Below are positions 10,364 to 19,880 of a stretch of 64,000 bases of DNA, piece after piece. The DNA comes from Kalmanozyma brasiliensis GHG001 (Eukaryota; Basidiomycota; Ustilaginomycetes; Ustilaginales): the NCBI RefSeq assembly GCF_000497045.1, contig NW_015961956.1, forward strand, positions 310,001-374,000. Direction: 5' to 3'. Under the pieces are notes generated by a model. It was not told the origin of the DNA and searched no databases. It saw nothing but the letters and a program-made list of their open reading frames with translations. The first letter of the stretch is position 1, and every line of letters begins with the position of its first letter. The translations under genes and the position numbers were made by a program.

Positions 10364-12149
10364 CTTGACCGAGTAGAGCTCTGCGATCGAGAGACTCCGT
10401 GAGGGGGGGAGGGAATTCGAACCGATGAGAGGTGTGCAGCTGCGTAGGCTTGCTTCTATGTGGTCTGCAGAGCGAGACCAGATGTCGTACGAGGTCGTGA
10501 TGGGTGAGGATTCTAGGGGGATGACAGAGGCCCAAGGCGCGCACGAACCTTCATGAGGTGGGTCTTGAATGCTTTGTAGGGTGGTCGAGCTTATGTCTAA
10601 TCGGTGTCTCGTCTCGAGAAGGCTGCTTTCCAGGTAGTGTGAGGTGAGGCAAATCTTAATGTAGATGGAGCAAAGGTATCCGAGGGCAGCTAGCTCTGCT
10701 TCACGACGTGCAGATCACCGTGAAGCAGACGAGACCTGGCCGAAGCAGGGAAGGTTCCGAGAGATAAGAGACAGGGTAAGGTTGGGGAGAAGGAAGGAGG
10801 ATGCGAGGTGGATAGGTGATGGAGTGCATACAAGCTCGCACGACGAAGGAAGAGTGAAACGCTTGAGTTTGTTCGCATGCCACACAGAGCAGAGTGCGGT
10901 CCATGTGCTTTCGCTGTCAGAAATGCGGGTCAAATTCGTGCCAACCGTGTGAATCCGGGGTCAAACAGCGAAAACGCGGGACACGCGAGCCACTCTGCAC
11001 GACTGGCATTTCTGGTGGCGGAGGCGGCTGCCAAGGATTTTCTGCAGGGTCCATACTCACACAAAGGCATGTTTGCAAGAGAAAAATTGCCGCCCAATTC
11101 CGGCTGCTGGCTTTCTTTGGCCGGCGAAGCATCGTCTGGAACGGCGTCGAGGTCATATCTTCCTCTCTCTTCCTTCCATGACCAATCAGACGAACTCTAG
11201 CCTAAATATGTCCCAAAACAAGGTTGAGTTGATGTGATTGAACTCAAAACGTCGACCAGCGAGCTTAGTGTGGGCGTCGAACGACGTGATCTCGAGAGAA
11301 ACAAGGTTTCGGCCTGAACCGGGCTCGTTGCCGAACGGAGGGTTGTCACAAACTCGTAAAGAGACCTGTCAAAGACCTGATCAGCTCGAGCTGTCTGAAG
11401 TCTTTTCATCTTCCCACGCTGGCCAGAGTCTGAGCTAATTCCAGCTCAACGGCAGGTCGATACATGGTCAAGAGCGAATCAGTCCCACGCATCAATATGC
11501 TTCGCTGAGCCTTCCTCGCTCAAGCAAGACCGGTGGTGCTTAGAGCTTGGAGGCTCTTTATCCGTCAGAAGCAGCAAGCTCCAGCGGTCGCAATGTCAAA
11601 GATCTGACCGATGTGACAGGCAGAGCTTTACAAGCTGCTCTCTTCGTTGCATTGTCACAAAACCCTGAGCTTGTTCCGAGCTGATGAGCGGATGGACAGG
11701 TCTCAACAAGAACGCGCCAACAATCTCAGCTGCTGCGCACAGGTAGTCAAGCATTTGCTCCTCGTTTTGCGGGTCTCTGCAAACATGACCTCGGTTGCGC
11801 AGCGCACGCAGTAAGCCTATTGATGAGAAACAGAAGCTCGCTGCTGCGCAGTGTATTGGCCTGGCGTTCTGCACCCAATTGCGGCTCATTTGTGATTCTG
11901 ACGAAGAAGGATTCCGCCCCCGGCCCTGCACGTCAATAGACCTCGAGTCTAAAGGTTCGCTCTTTCTTGTAAGAGCTTCGAACGCATATAAGCCAGCCAG
12001 TCTCACCAACCTTTGTTCGTCCTTCTCATCTTCCAAGTCACTTCGTCTTCCTCTTGCCCCAAGCTTGTTCGCCCTCTCATCCTAGTCAGAGCCAAAGCAT
12101 ACGCCAACGCCAGTATCTCCCTCGCACATCTCATCGAACATCAGCAGCG
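10364..12149. other. Intergenic region, 1.8 kb
   Basis: Lies between the 5' ends of two divergent genes. Frames of up to 146 residues exist but show no domain and no codon bias like the neighbouring genes. The last ~100 bases before 12150 are C/T-rich (CTTCTCATCTTCC, CTTCGTCTTCCTC), consistent with a 5' leader. Nothing else can be supported. Confidence 0.4.
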
Positions 12150-13003
12150 ATGGTGTCAGACAAGACCATGACGATCCGCCTCCACCTGCGTGAGTCGGTG
12201 GATGTATTGGACGTGGCCAAAGAGCTTCGTGCCGCTCGAGAGCAGGACGAGAAGCCCCGGCATGTCGAGATCATTCATTGTGGTCACTCTCCCGACATGG
12301 ACGACGACCTCAAGAAGCTTGCAGAGAATGGTGTCGAGGAAGTCGACTTCTACGTTGCCGATCAAGTCCTATGCAACGGCGTCGATGTTGCCGAGGACGG
12401 TACGTGGTGCAGCATACTCAGGCCCTACTTGCTTTGATACGCATATTGACTCTCTATCCTCTGCCTCCCTATCCGTTTTCTCTCACACCAACAGAAGATC
12501 TGGAAGTCGTACTCGAACGCTTCGCTCAGGATGGTGCCGCGCCCGAGCATCGTTCCGGGTCTCCCGCTGCAGACGTCCCGACGGAAATCATGATGACAAT
12601 CAATTACCGCCTGCAGAAGGAACTCCACGTTCACCGGAAATGCCAGGGGGTCGAAACGGCCGACGTCGGCGGCGAGGCTGACCTTCCCAAAGGTGACAAC
12701 GTCGTCGTTGTTCACGGGCTCAAATACCCTAAGATGTCTTTCGCCCTGCTCGGAGAGATGATGAGAGGCCAGAAAGAGATCGACCTCATCTTTGCCGAGA
12801 AGGTCCTCTGGGATGGCGTCGTCGTCCCTGCGGGAGGTAGGTAGATGGTTGTCGGGCAGCACTGCAGTAGCACCTTCATACTGATCTCGCCGTCCTTCTG
12901 CTGTTGGTCAAACACTTGCATAGGAAACATGAAGGAGTTGTTCGATCGCGGTCAGGCCTTGATGCGAGAGGAACGCGTGCGACGTGACGCCGCCAAGAAC
13001 TAG
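12150..13003 (+). CDS. Small three-exon protein made of two internal repeats; function unknown
   Basis: Exons 12150-12399, 12495-12836 and 12924-13003 join to 223 residues. Intron 1 is GTACGT...ACAG; intron 2 is GTAGGT...ATAG. Both are phase 1, and splicing keeps one open frame to TAG at 13003. The start ATG (GCAGCGATGG) is the first in frame after a pyrimidine-rich leader. The product contains two related units of about 75 residues. The first runs from MTIRLHLRE to VDFYVADQVLCNGVDVAED. The second runs from MTINYRLQK to IDLIFAEKVLWDGVVVPAGG. Each ends at an intron. A short charged tail follows (MKELFDRGQALMREERVRRD). No signal peptide or membrane segment. I do not recognise the family. Retention of either intron would add an early stop. 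Confidence 0.7.
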
Positions 13004-13456
13004 GGCAAGGCCTTCAGCGGTGTCCAGCAGAAGCCTTGCGCTAACGCCGTCGCTCCTTCCGAGGCCTTGCAGAACTAATGCGCTGGTGTCATTGTGGTAA
13101 GTGATTGTAATGGAAGGCAAGTGTGCTCAACGGTTGCACAATATGATAGAGGGCCGTAGCTGACGTTCTGCTGCACGGGCCAAACCGACTCTTCGATACC
13201 TGTCACAAATCGGCCACCGCGCATTTTGACAGCCTCTCGATCGGCTGCCGCTCTGGTGTATCGGCACTCGCCCTCTCTCTTATCGGGCCGCGCTCTATGA
13301 CATCAACGCTGCGACACGCGGCTTGATTCTTCCAACAAGTCATCCCCTAATCCACCGTCGTCATTGTCCACCTCACACTCGACCTCACCTCCATCCGTCT
13401 TCTCACAGCATACTTCAACAAGCGGTTCACCTCTCTTGCGCAGCATCCTCATCAAC
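13004..13456. other. Short intergenic region
   Basis: 453 bases between two plus-strand genes. The right half is C/T/A-rich (CACCTCACACTCGACCTCACC) and looks like the leader of the MAPEG gene. No gene or element seen. Confidence 0.4.
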
Positions 13457-14085
13457 ATGTCGAAAAGCATCGCCCTTCCCGCGCTCACCGCCTCCATTCC
13501 GGCCTTCTACCACTTTCTCGCACCCAAGCCCACCACCGTTCAGGGCCTTTTCCTGCCCGTTGGCTACGGCTATGTCGTTTCGTGCGTCGTCTCCGCGATC
13601 TGGGTTACGTTCCTCATGGGCGTGAAGGCCGGAAGCGCTCGCAAGGCAGCTCAGATCCCCTACCCCTACCTCTACGCTGACAAGGCGGTTGCGGACAAGA
13701 ACCGCGAGGCTCATCTGTTCAACTGCGCCCAGCGTGTTCACCAAAACACCCTCGAGAACCTCACCGGCTTCGCATTCCTCACGCTCTTCAACGGCCTCTT
13801 CTTCCCCAGGCTCACCGCCGCCATCTCAGCGACGTGGGTCGTCTCTCGCATTCCGTACGCTATCGGCTACTATTCGGGCACGCCAAGCAAGCGCGCTTTC
13901 GGCGCCATCCTCAGCGGTCTCAGCTTCCTCGGTACGTCGTCTCCGTTCGAGTCGGTATTACTCTCGATGTTGGCGCTGACTCGTGTTCTTCCTTTCATTG
14001 CGCTTCTACAGGTCTGCTGGTCACGGCGACCTACGCATGCTTCGGCATTCTCGGTGCTACCACCCCCAGCAATACCCTCCTCTGA
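13457..14085 (+). CDS. MAPEG-family microsomal glutathione S-transferase 3-like
   Basis: Two exons, 13457-13931 and 14012-14085, joined across a GTACGT...TACAG phase-1 intron, give 182 residues. The start is the first ATG of the frame, MSKSIALPAL. The body matches MGST3: HLFNCAQRVHQNTLENLTGF, then the stretch RIPYAIGYYSGTPSKRAFGA, then a final membrane segment GLLVTATYACFGILG encoded by exon 2. Four hydrophobic segments are visible, as expected for this integral ER or outer-mitochondrial membrane family. Known relatives conjugate glutathione to lipid electrophiles or reduce lipid peroxides. The RxHxNTLE and YYxGxPSKR motifs are intact, so an active enzyme is likely; substrates are unknown. 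Confidence 0.92.
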
Positions 14086-15693
14086 GTCAACTCCCTCCTC
14101 GTCATCGCACAGTGCATCCACCCCCTCTCTCTGTCGTGTAGCATACCCTCAGACATGTCTTCCCCTCTCAAAATCGTGTTTTAACAATGTCAGTGCCAAC
14201 TTTACACGCCCTACGCGATGAATGTGATCAGTGTTCGGGCTGTTGCTGTCTCTTAGCTTCGAATTCTCTCCAGCCCGCCCAGACGCACCCTCATCATATC
14301 TAGTGATGGTCTTGCTCTCTCCAGCTCCGAGGTCGAGCAGATCTACACCCAGTGAGCATGACCTCTCGCTCGTTGCGACGCGACAGTGGTCCCCGTACCT
14401 CACTTGAGGGGGATTTCGCTCGACACTCGCCAAATCAGCTCGAGACCCCAAAATCTCGCACGTGCTCGCCAGACCGGCTTGGGATGCTACCTTTTCTCCT
14501 CCTCGGCCTGATTTGGACGATGTTGCCGGTGGTTCTTCTCGTTTTCTTCGACGCCCACTTGGCCCACCGTCCCATGTCTGCTGTCCTTTCTTCTCGCTCA
14601 ATCTCATCTGCACGGTCGGTGGACATCTGCCTTCGTTGCCATGTCGACTCGTCTCAATGCAGATTGCTTTCCCTTTGTCTCGCAAAATCGTGCTTGCCCC
14701 TGTCTGCGTCGAATGAAATGAAGCACCAGCCACAATGGTGCCGGATGGACACCGATCCACACGCCTCCTGCCCGAGCGGGCATGAGGCTGTGAAGCTGAA
14801 CGTGATTGGCCCCGTTAACTCTGTCGCTCGCCGACGGCGTCTATGCCCACTCGGCGAGAGTCACCGGCGACAATGTCACACGCAGCGCCTGACGTGGCTC
14901 GCTGTGTCTCTGTTCGTACCCACCGATGATTGGAGAATGGCGTTCAAGCTGGCCTTCCTCCTCTCTCGTCTCACTGGCATACACTATTCATCCACTCTCC
15001 ACCACCACCCTCCTCGCATCGTCTGCATTGCCAACAAGTACTCTGCAACCTGGGACCTCCGGCTTGCCCGTTCTCGTACCCCGAGGCCGTCGTCTTACAG
15101 CCCCTGTAAGACGACGACTCGAGGTAGGAAAATGGGATAGCTGGGGGCGTTATGTTGGGGAGTACTGTCGACGTCGAAGACGGCAGCGAAGCGCTCACTC
15201 CGCTGATGGGTGGCCGCCGAGACTGGCGGTCGCAACTATGGCCACGTCGTGCCGTCTAACGAACCTTGGCAAGGTATCAGCGTCGGAAGCGGGGGCTCTC
15301 ATAGCATACCGCGTCACCGACGAGCACAAAACCTTGATCAACCCTCCGACTCATGCAAAACCTCCAACGAACGCCTCATCAAACCCTCCTGCAGCAATCC
15401 TCATGCCCTCACCCTCACTCGTTCAGACTCAGCCCTCGACGCCTCCGTCTTCAACGAACAGTCTCCGTCGCACATGGCGCCAAGAGAGGGTCGCTCACTC
15501 ACACGATACTTCAACGCGCGCGGCATGCTCAAGGGAACGAAGTATTTCATAGGCTCGACACACAAGCAAGAAGATATGGTAGCAAAAAGCATTGTTCAAT
15601 TAAGGAAGGGGAAGATCACTTCCGAACGAAGATTAGACGGGACCATGGTATGTGGTTGTGGTGTTTTCGCTTTGTCGACGTCCACTTGCGCGC
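14086..15693. other. Intergenic region, 1.6 kb, containing a perfect hairpin
   Basis: Lies between the 3' ends of the MAPEG gene and the minus-strand ferritin-like gene. Overlapping frames on both strands (the longest about 260 residues) have scattered rare codons and no domains, and I consider them chance. A perfect 13-base inverted repeat is listed separately at 15088-15116. Confidence 0.4.
15088..15116. repeat. Perfect inverted repeat: 13-base arms, 3-base loop
   Basis: CGTCGTCTTACAG at 15088-15100 and its exact reverse complement CTGTAAGACGACG at 15104-15116 are separated by CCC. In RNA this would form a tight stem of 13 pairs. It is about 1 kb past the MAPEG gene and 0.6 kb from the stop codon of the ferritin-like gene, outside any supported coding region. 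There is no U-run on either side typical of a terminator. Confidence 0.6.
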
Positions 15694-16602
15694 TTACTGC
15701 TGCTGCGAGTAGATCTTCTCAGCCTCGCCGGCGGAGAGGGGGATGTCGGCGACGGCGGGGCCGGCGATGGTGGTGTCATCGCTGAGGCTCTGGCCGGAGG
15801 TGACGACGATGTAGACACGGCCGTACTTGACCTCGGCGGGGACCTGGACCGATCCGTTGTCGCCGATCTGGGCGTAGTAGGTGTTGAGGCCGGTCAGGAA
15901 GGCAGCGAACTGACCAGACTGGACACCCTCACCAGAGATGGTGATGGTCTTGCCACCGCAGACGTCGCCGGAGACGGTCGCGGCAGGGAAGGCCTTGACG
16001 GGGAGGGCAGGGTTGGTGCTGGGGCACGAGGTGATGAGGGGAGCAGCCAGCGAGAAGGTCTGGTTGAAGTTGAGGGGGGTGCTGAAGGCCGAGGGGAAAC
16101 CGTCGCCCTGCTGCACGGAGGACTGGACCCAGCCTGCGTGGCGCGACTCAACAGTCAGGATGGAGCCAGCAGCGGTGAGGTAGGCAGGGTTGGTGATGTT
16201 CTGAGCGGCACCAAGGTAAGCGCTCTCACCAACACCCTCGAGGAGGACCGAGGTGGCGATGAAGGAGTTGACATCGGTGACGCCGAAGTTGTAGGTGCAC
16301 TCGGCGGTGGCCTGGTCACCAAGAGCGGTGGTCAGGAAGTCGACGTGAGCCTTCTCGTGACCGCCGATCTCGACGAAGCGCTGGCGGACCCACTCGGGGT
16401 AGCCGGCAGCCTGGAAGGCAGCAGCATCGTAGGTGGCAAGGGAGTCACGGTAGAAGGCGTTCTCAAGGTGCTCGAGGGTAAGAGCGTAGTTGAGGATGAC
16501 AATGTCAATGTCGGCCTGGCCAGCGGCGGCACGCTTCTGGGCAGGAGCGGCAGTGACGGCGGCGGCGGCGGTGGCAGCGAGGACAGCGTACTTGGTCAAC
16601 AT
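15694..16602 (-). CDS. Secreted ferritin-like (Rds1-type) stress protein
   Basis: 302 residues, one exon. The N-terminus MLTKYAVLAATAAAAVTAAP is a signal peptide followed by AQKR, a possible Kex2-type KR site. The mature part begins with a four-helix ferritin-like domain (about 30-200). Candidate metal or core residues include Glu44 and Glu47 in LEHLENAFY, the motif GGHEKAHVDFL (His82, His86) and VESRHAGW (Glu152, His155). The C-terminal third is a beta-rich region rich in Gly/Ser/Thr. Several N-glycosylation sequons are present (for example NIT, NQT). This layout matches fungal Rds1 and ferritin-2 proteins, which are induced by starvation or stress in fission yeast; molecular activity is not established. 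Strong codon bias (nearly all C/G-ending) suggests high expression. No GPI signal seen. Confidence 0.85.
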   Translation of the reverse strand: MLTKYAVLAATAAAAVTAAPAQKRAAAGQADIDIVILNYALTLEHLENAFYRDSLATYDAAAFQAAGYPEWVRQRFVEIGGHEKAHVDFLTTALGDQATAECTYNFGVTDVNSFIATSVLLEGVGESAYLGAAQNITNPAYLTAAGSILTVESRHAGWVQSSVQQGDGFPSAFSTPLNFNQTFSLAAPLITSCPSTNPALPVKAFPAATVSGDVCGGKTITISGEGVQSGQFAAFLTGLNTYYAQIGDNGSVQVPAEVKYGRVYIVVTSGQSLSDDTTIAGPAVADIPLSAGEAEKIYSQQQ

Positions 16603-19600
16603 CGTGAAAGATACGAAAGGACTGTGAGGAGGGGGGAGGGTTTGGCTGTGATTAGGTGTGTAAGAGGAAGTGGGTTGGATGGAGGTAAGCGGGGATGAAG
16701 GAACGAGTTCAGATGAGGTCCTTATGTACTTGTCAGGTGGGTTCGGATGGACGTTGCTAACGTGAGCGCAGCAGGTGGGGAGGGCAGCGCTTGGGGTAGG
16801 ACGGCAGAGGGGGAAAGTGGGAGAGAGCGGAGGGATGCCTCTGATCCAATAGTGCGGGCAGATGGGCGGAGGGTCAGATGAGGTTCCGTGGATGTTTCTT
16901 CCTCAAAACACATGACATTGGTTCCCCTTCTGGTTCATGCGAGACCTCAGATGCCGGTCGGTCCATTGTCTCTCTAAGCTTTGTTAGTGGCTCCGCCGTC
17001 CCTCGTCCCAGATCCATCAGATGTTTGATCTGCATCCAAGTCCGTGTTCGCCGTGTCCATACATTCGCCGTGCGAGGTTCAGGCACCGACAGGGTCAAAA
17101 AGCAAGCGAAAGGACGCAAGCAGCAAGACCGGTCTTGGCGGTCGAGGAGGAGATGCTTGGCTCTCTAGACGCAACGGACCGATCGGATGAGCTCATGGGC
17201 AGAGAGTGGCGGGCGGGGCAAGGTTGGAGAGGGCACGAGTGCCCCGGCATCTGGCTGAGGGCTTGGGACGACTCTCATGCATGCAGGGACATGTAGATCT
17301 CGTTTCGACGCAATCGTACACAGGCGGTTACTCGCTGCGTGCCGCTCATCGGCGCCATCTGCTGAAGCAGTTTGGTGAGCCAAGAACGTGCTCAACAAAT
17401 GTTTTGGTGCCCAGCAACATGAGAGACCGCTTGTCGCCGTCCTCGTCGGCCGATTGCTCGGACAAGATCCACTCAATGTTCTAAGCTGTTCCGGATCCAG
17501 ACGGGGTCAAAGGGTTTATAGGCCCCGATGTCGAATTTGTCTGAACAAGGAAGAACGATCTCAAGCTCACATGCACGGAATGGAATGAGATGCCGGTGCT
17601 AAGCTGTGTGCGTGGAAGCAGAAAGGGAGTCTAGACAGGGGAGAGGCATCAGAAGGAATCGGTCGGACTCTCGAAGGGGGAGGCAGAACGGACTTTGGAA
17701 AGAGCACGCCTAAGCGAGCAGGTCAAGTGAGGCCTCTATGGAAAGATCCTGGAGCTTTGCGCGCACCTTTGTCCCAATCAGGTCAGAACCGAGGAGGCAG
17801 AGAGAGAACGTACTCGGCCCGACATTGGAGCGAGCAAACAGCAAGACGAGAGGGGGCAAAACAAGGGTCCCGGTGGTTTGGGTATGGGGGCGGCAGAAGG
17901 TGCGAGCGCAGTAGGATGATGTCGATCAGCTGAGTTGGCAGAAAAGAACCAACGACGATCTTCTCGGTCAGCAGCCAAGGGGCTCGTTGAAGGAATGGGA
18001 TCTCGCCTACACGCTGTGGTTAGCGGAACGTCAAAACATCACCTGAGTTGGAACGACGGATGGAGACGCCAAAGAGACCGGTCCTGTGTTGAAAAGCAAT
18101 TGCCGGCAGCTGGGCAGCTGGGGCAGAGGTCATTTTTCGCAAAATGGCAAAATAAGCGAGGCGGATCTTTGGAGTCCGCTTGGATTGACCGTGCGCGCAG
18201 GATCGATCATCTCTTTCAAGCTTTGCCTGTCCATCTCTGCTTTGTAGATACGAAAGAGCGGAAGGCCAGAAGCATCACCTGATCGAGCAGTCTAGTGGAC
18301 CATAGCTCAAGATGTCTCTGCTGTACCACTTGTTTCGCCACCGTTGCCCGGTCAAGCCCTGTCTTGCACTAAGTAAAGTTGAGACCCCTTCTGCGTTTTG
18401 GACAGACAAGGGTTCAGCTTTGCTGCCTGCCGATTCACGCCCAAATCAGTTAGTGCGCGCCCGCCGACCGTTGAAACCGTCCTCATGCGGGAAGCGACGC
18501 GCTTGGCTCGGGAGGGTCCAGCGAGGCCAGAGGTCAGAGCCACGGCAGCTTGGCATTCCTCAGGCAGAGAATCATCTGTGCTACGTTGTCAAGATCTTGG
18601 CCTGCGTCACTTGGCTTTGTGTCTAAGCGAGGTCGAGGAATCATGTCATGTCTCGACGCCCACCTGTGCAATGTTTGGGGTTCACTTTGGGTAGTGAACC
18701 CTGAACGGGAGGCGGAGAGGGACAAGCATCTCCAAGCGAGCGGCTTGCGAACCATCTCGGCTCGCTCGTCAGTTGAAGAAAGAAGGGTCATTGTATCGTC
18801 TACCGTACCAAGGAGGCTGTGAATGAGCAGCAGACGGCGAGCCAAAGAGAGCCTGGCAGTCATATTTCGAGCTCCGAAGCATGGACGAGATGGGGAGCAA
18901 AAACTGGGAGCAGAAGGAACAAACGCTGGAATGCTTTTCTGCACAGACTCGCAAGCCACCAAGGGCCAGACCGCGCGAAGATGACGGCACCCTAGCTGCG
19001 GAGAACAAAGAGGGGGGGATTGACAGACGTACGCCTCCGGATGTAAGAGGCGATGCGCTCCCATTCACCGACAGCTCCACGCTCTGTGCTGCCGCTGCCC
19101 CGAAATCCAAACATGTCCCCAGCCCGTTCCGCATAGAGGAATATTCGACGACGAGCCAAATAAATTGTTCGACCTCCGGCAAAGAATTCTTTCGTACGCT
19201 TTCGGTTGTTGATTCTGGTTCGGCGAAGTCGGCTGCCTTCCTTCCTTCGAACTGTGCCCGTACTGACAACAACATAGCTTGCTCTCGACATCTCTTATTC
19301 GTGTCATAGCTTTTTGATGTGCAAGGACCCTTTGAGTGTGCTGCCGACATAGACGAGCCGAGCTGGTGGCAAAGGGGAAAGAATCAGCTCATTTCTCGTC
19401 CAAGTTCCAAGGCCTCGCTTAGGCTCTTGATCAGCGCGCCGGCAGCCTCGCTTATGTTTTTGTTTTTCGAAATGCCAATTTATCGAGGGTTTTTTTCATT
19501 GATAATTCTCGGTGCCTGATTTTCCGCGCGCTGCTGAGTGTGTGTGTTTTCAAGGGTGATGATCGTCGAGGCGGAGTTGCGCAGTGAGATCAGATATGCA

Positions 19601-19880
19601 CGTTACGGCGAGCCGTGACCTTCCCCGCTCTCCCGCGCGACTCTCGGCTAGCCCAATCTGGTTGCCTCATCGTGCTTCTCCGTGGGAGCCTCACAAAGGT
19701 ATGCGCACCACTGCGAATGGCGCCATAGGAGGACCGTCGAGGTGGTGAGTCTTCATCGGCTCTCATCGGCATGGTGATCTCCGAAGAATCAGAGAACACA
19801 TATTGTACGCTCATGGTCTCGCACGGTTGAAGCCTAACGACACGGAAACTAACATCGCAATTGCAGCTTTGAACAAACGC
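16603..19880. other. Gene-poor stretch, 3.3 kb
   Basis: Lies between the start of the ferritin-like gene and the stop of cullin-4. Frames up to ~190 residues occur on both strands but share none of the C-ending codon bias of neighbours, overlap one another and show no domain. The first 300 bases probably hold the ferritin-like promoter. A short GTGTGTGTG run lies near 19538-19547. I find no tRNA box B, transposase or terminal repeat. A multi-exon or noncoding gene cannot be excluded. Confidence 0.4.

Noticed and set aside
10405..10425. Sequence resembling a tRNA B box (reverse complement of ATTCGAACCG)
   Set aside because: No A box at the right distance and no cloverleaf can be drawn.
14670..14678. 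ACAAAGGGA (minus strand), the pheromone-response element known from Ustilago
   Set aside because: About half a match is expected by chance in a window this size on two strands, it is a single copy, and it is over 1.9 kb from any start codon it could serve.
14352..15140. 262-residue frame downstream of the MAPEG gene
   Set aside because: Many rare codons, overlaps frames on both strands, no domain; contains the hairpin in its middle.
18534..19064. 176-residue minus-strand frame in the 16.6-19.9 kb gap
   Set aside because: Cys/Ser/Arg-rich, no codon bias, overlaps a longer frame on the same strand.
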